A DNA stretch of 64,000 nt from Polynucleobacter necessarius (lineage in GTDB: Bacteria; Pseudomonadota; Gammaproteobacteria; Burkholderiales; Burkholderiaceae), in contig NZ_LT606951.1 in NCBI RefSeq assembly GCF_900095205.1, positions 372,001 to 436,000 of the forward strand, given 5' to 3'. The first letter of the stretch is position 1. Every line of letters starts with the position of its first letter. Below the pieces are notes generated by a model. It was not told where the DNA came from, did no database searches, and saw only the letters and a program-made list of their open reading frames with translations. The translations under genes were made by a program, and so were the position numbers. Shown here piece by piece: positions 61,777 to 64,000 of this stretch.

Positions 61777-61916
61777 TCTATTTTGTAAGTCAGTTTGCAT
61801 TGCTATGTGCACCCGCTTTGGCGGGTGTTTTCATTGTTAGTATCTTGCTACTAGTAGTTTGTTCACCCCGCCTCATTTAGTATGATGTTCAAAATTGATC
61901 CATCTTAGGAATATTC

Positions 61917-63714
61917 ATGAATCTCAAATCCAAAGTCATTTTCGTCACCATTATTGGACTCTTTTCTAGCCTTGCTGGAGTGGTTCAATTAATTGACCCA
62001 CCATCAACGCCTAAGGTCTCCAACATTACAGTTTTGTAGCTAAAAAGATTGTCATGATGGATCCCGCTATTCCAAATGCAACGGCTGTAGCGGTTGCCGA
62101 TGGCCGTATTTTGTCTGTAGGATCTTTAGAGGATCTAAAGCCTTGGGCGGATAAATACCCAACTCAAATCAATCGAGATTTTGCTAATAAAGTCATCTAT
62201 CCAGGATGCATTGAGCCGCATGCCCATCCCTTGCTTGGTGGATTGTTATTTAATAAACCAATGCTTTTCCTCTCGCCGATGCCAAACCCCTGGGGAGCCG
62301 CTTTCCCTGGCGTGACTAATGTTACGGAGGCAATGTCATTACTAAAAAAATATTCAAGTCAAATAAAAGATCCTAATCAAATGCTTGTGGCTTGGGGTTG
62401 GGATGAGACTTCCATGGGTAAAGCGCCTGATCGCCAGTTGCTTGATCAAGTTTCTACAGCACACCCAATCATTATCTGGAATGCCTCTGGACGAAACTTG
62501 TATGTCAACAGCGGCGCTATTAATCATTACGGCATTACTTTGGATAAAGTCAAAGGCATCCCGGGTGTTGGTGTTGATAAAAATGGTCAGCTAAATGGAC
62601 AGTTTCTAGACGTCACCGCCTCTGAATATCTGCTGGGTGTTGTAGGAAAGGACATCATGAATCCAAGCTAGATGCCTCGTGATTACCTCTATATGAGTGA
62701 TTTAATGCAGCAGGCAGGAATTACTACCTCTGGTGATCTGGCTTTTGGTTCCCTAGGCGTGGATATGGAATTGAAATTGGCTCAAGATTTTTCAAAATCT
62801 TCTGCTGGGTTAATTTGGGTTGTTCCAGTGGTATATGGTGAGATATTTAAGGGAAAGTATGGTGATAAAGTCGTCGAAGAAGCATTTAAAGAAATACGAT
62901 AACGATCGTTTGATTTTCCATGGTGTGAAGTTTTATAGCGATGGGGGATATATGCCTGAGACAATGCATATGGGTAACCCCGCCTACATCGATGGCAGTA
63001 TTGGCGGTCCATCTGCTTATGCAAATGCGAAAGCATTTTCATCTGCTATGAAGCCTTGGTGGGATGCTGGATTTCAAATCCATGTACATAGCAATGGTGA
63101 CGTAGGTAATCAAGATACGCTCAATGCCTTGCAATTATTGCAAGATTCAAAACCACGCTTTGATCACCACTTTACGGTAAATCACTTTGGTATTCCGTCT
63201 ACGGCCATGGTCTTTAAGATTAAGGCATTAAATGCAGTGGTAAGCGCCAATATTACCTATATCTCTGAACGCGCAAAGTTAGAATACCCCGCAGCACTAG
63301 GCATGGATCGCACCTCTATCGCCACACGAATAGGTATGTTGGTGCGCAATGGCATTGTTACCTCGATTCATTTAGATGCACCTGTTTCCGCTCCCAACCC
63401 ATTGCAAGAGGCTTGGTCAGTAGTTACTCGCCGAGATGTGTATAAAGATGGCAAAGTTTGGGCGCCTGCCGAGGCCTTACCTTCATCAGAGACAATGATG
63501 AAGATGATTACCATAAATGCTGCCTATACATTGGGTGTTGGAGGATAAGGTCGGCAGTATTGAAGCTGGTAAGTTTGCTGACTTTGCAGTATTAGACGCT
63601 GATCCGCAAACTATTCCTGCAATCAAGATTAAAGATGTTGCAGTACATGCAACAGTTTTAGGCGGCAAGGTCATTCCTGTGTTAGAAACGAAAAAGCCTA
63701 GACCTTTGAATTAA
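61917..63714 (+). pseudogene. Broken YtcJ-type amidohydrolase C
   Basis: Full-length but multiply broken. The signal starts MNLKSKVIFVTIIGLF. A lost T at 62032-62035 precedes FVAKKIVMMDP. The metal site is IEPHAHPLLGG. TAG at 62669-62671 (NPS-stop-MPRDYLYM) is in frame. There is a shift near 62895 and an extra G near 63537 (LGVEDKVGSIEAG). Other family parts such as QIHVHSNGDVGNQ and SIHLDAPVSAP are readable. About 599 codons. Confidence 0.85.
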
Positions 63715-63740
63715 TACATCGCTAGATTATTTAAGTAATG

Positions 63741-63768
63741 GAAAAGCCAACCTGACGGTTGGCTTTTC
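63741..63768. terminator. Terminator after amidohydrolase C
   Basis: AAAAGCCAACC-TGAC-GGTTGGCTTTT, an 11-bp perfect stem between the converging amidohydrolase remnant and DUF1345 gene. Confidence 0.9.
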
Positions 63769-63799
63769 CATTAGGGCAGTTATTTCAGGCGCAACTTTA

Positions 63800-64000
63800 T
63801 TAATTTATTGCTACAACCCCTGAAATGAGATTGATCCCCAAAGCTAGTAACGAGGTGTTAAATACAAATCCTGTCATACCCTGAATCATGACCAAAAAAC
63901 GCATTCTGGAACTGGCAATATTGACATCAGCAGTTTGGCAAGTCATGTTAATCACCATGGAGAAATAGAGAAAGTCTACATAGGTGGGCCTTAATTTAGA
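63800..64000 (-). CDS. DUF1345 membrane protein, C-terminal part (runs off the window)
   Basis: The last 66 codons of an inner-membrane protein on the minus strand: YVDFLYFSMVINMTCQTADV then ASSRMRFLVMIQGMTGF and a final hydrophobic helix. This matches the DUF1345 C-terminus. The start lies outside the window, so its integrity cannot be judged. Confidence 0.75.
   Translation of the reverse strand, partial: SKLRPTYVDFLYFSMVINMTCQTADVNIASSRMRFLVMIQGMTGFVFNTSLLALGINLISGVVAIN

Noticed and set aside
29326..63714. All frameshifts are sequencing errors
   Set aside because: Lesions avoid core genes, include nonsense codons, a Cys-to-Tyr change, large deletions and multi-base duplications, and cluster several per gene. 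A minority of single homopolymer changes could still be errors.
1..64000. Mobile elements, integrons, phage, toxin-antitoxin or defence systems
   Set aside because: No transposase, integrase, terminal inverted repeats, phage structural genes, CRISPR repeats or recognised defence genes were seen on either strand.

Overview
The window looks like a chromosomal segment of a betaproteobacterium of the Burkholderiaceae, most likely Polynucleobacter. The gene neighbourhoods fit (xseB-ispA-dxs-folE2; rpsU-yqeY-dnaG-rpoD-tRNA; thrB with a BPSS1780-type membrane gene; DUF2782 next to polA), as do the protein sequences and the AT-leaning composition. The mix of intact core genes with a very high density of broken accessory genes recalls the Euplotes endosymbiont lineage of Polynucleobacter necessarius. 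That assignment is an inference from gene content and decay pattern, not a database result.

Region 1 (1-29.1 kb) is the housekeeping half: alaS, tusA, galU, valS, uvrD, a membrane protein, thrB, a DUF2782 protein, polA, a dienelactone hydrolase, a ZIP transporter, xseB, ispA, dxs, folE2, tsaD, rpsU, yqeY, dnaG, rpoD and a CAU-anticodon tRNA. All of these frames are open. The exception is one Rieske oxygenase plus rhodanese pair (16.1-18.1 kb), which carries several frameshifts. Two essential genes carry in-frame repeat expansions: a 12-bp unit in alaS and a 51-bp unit in rpoD.

Region 2 (29.3-45.1 kb) is accessory metabolism in decay: a secreted Ntn-hydrolase, acetoacetate decarboxylase, hydroxypyruvate isomerase, ChrR-like cupin, SDR, exonuclease/GIY-YIG protein, acetolactate decarboxylase, FAD-linked oxidase, OsmC-YcaO and an alpha/beta hydrolase, all broken. 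Inside it survives a block of intact, mostly uncharacterised genes (33.4-34.5 and 35.4-38.9 kb) and one nitroreductase.

Region 3 (45.3-64 kb) is similar. Phasin, three YtcJ-type amidohydrolases, a nitroreductase, DUF1622, ahpF, several envelope proteins, a sensor kinase and a second Ntn-hydrolase are broken. ahpC and one response regulator are intact, so each has lost its normal partner. The window ends inside a DUF1345-type membrane gene.

Many lesions are small tandem duplications (2, 4 and 5 bp) or one-base changes in homopolymers. The rest are nonsense codons and internal deletions. Replication slippage under relaxed selection would explain both the frameshifts in dispensable genes and the in-frame expansions in alaS and rpoD. 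I see no insertion sequence, prophage, CRISPR array or rRNA, and no gene-free stretch longer than 300 bases.
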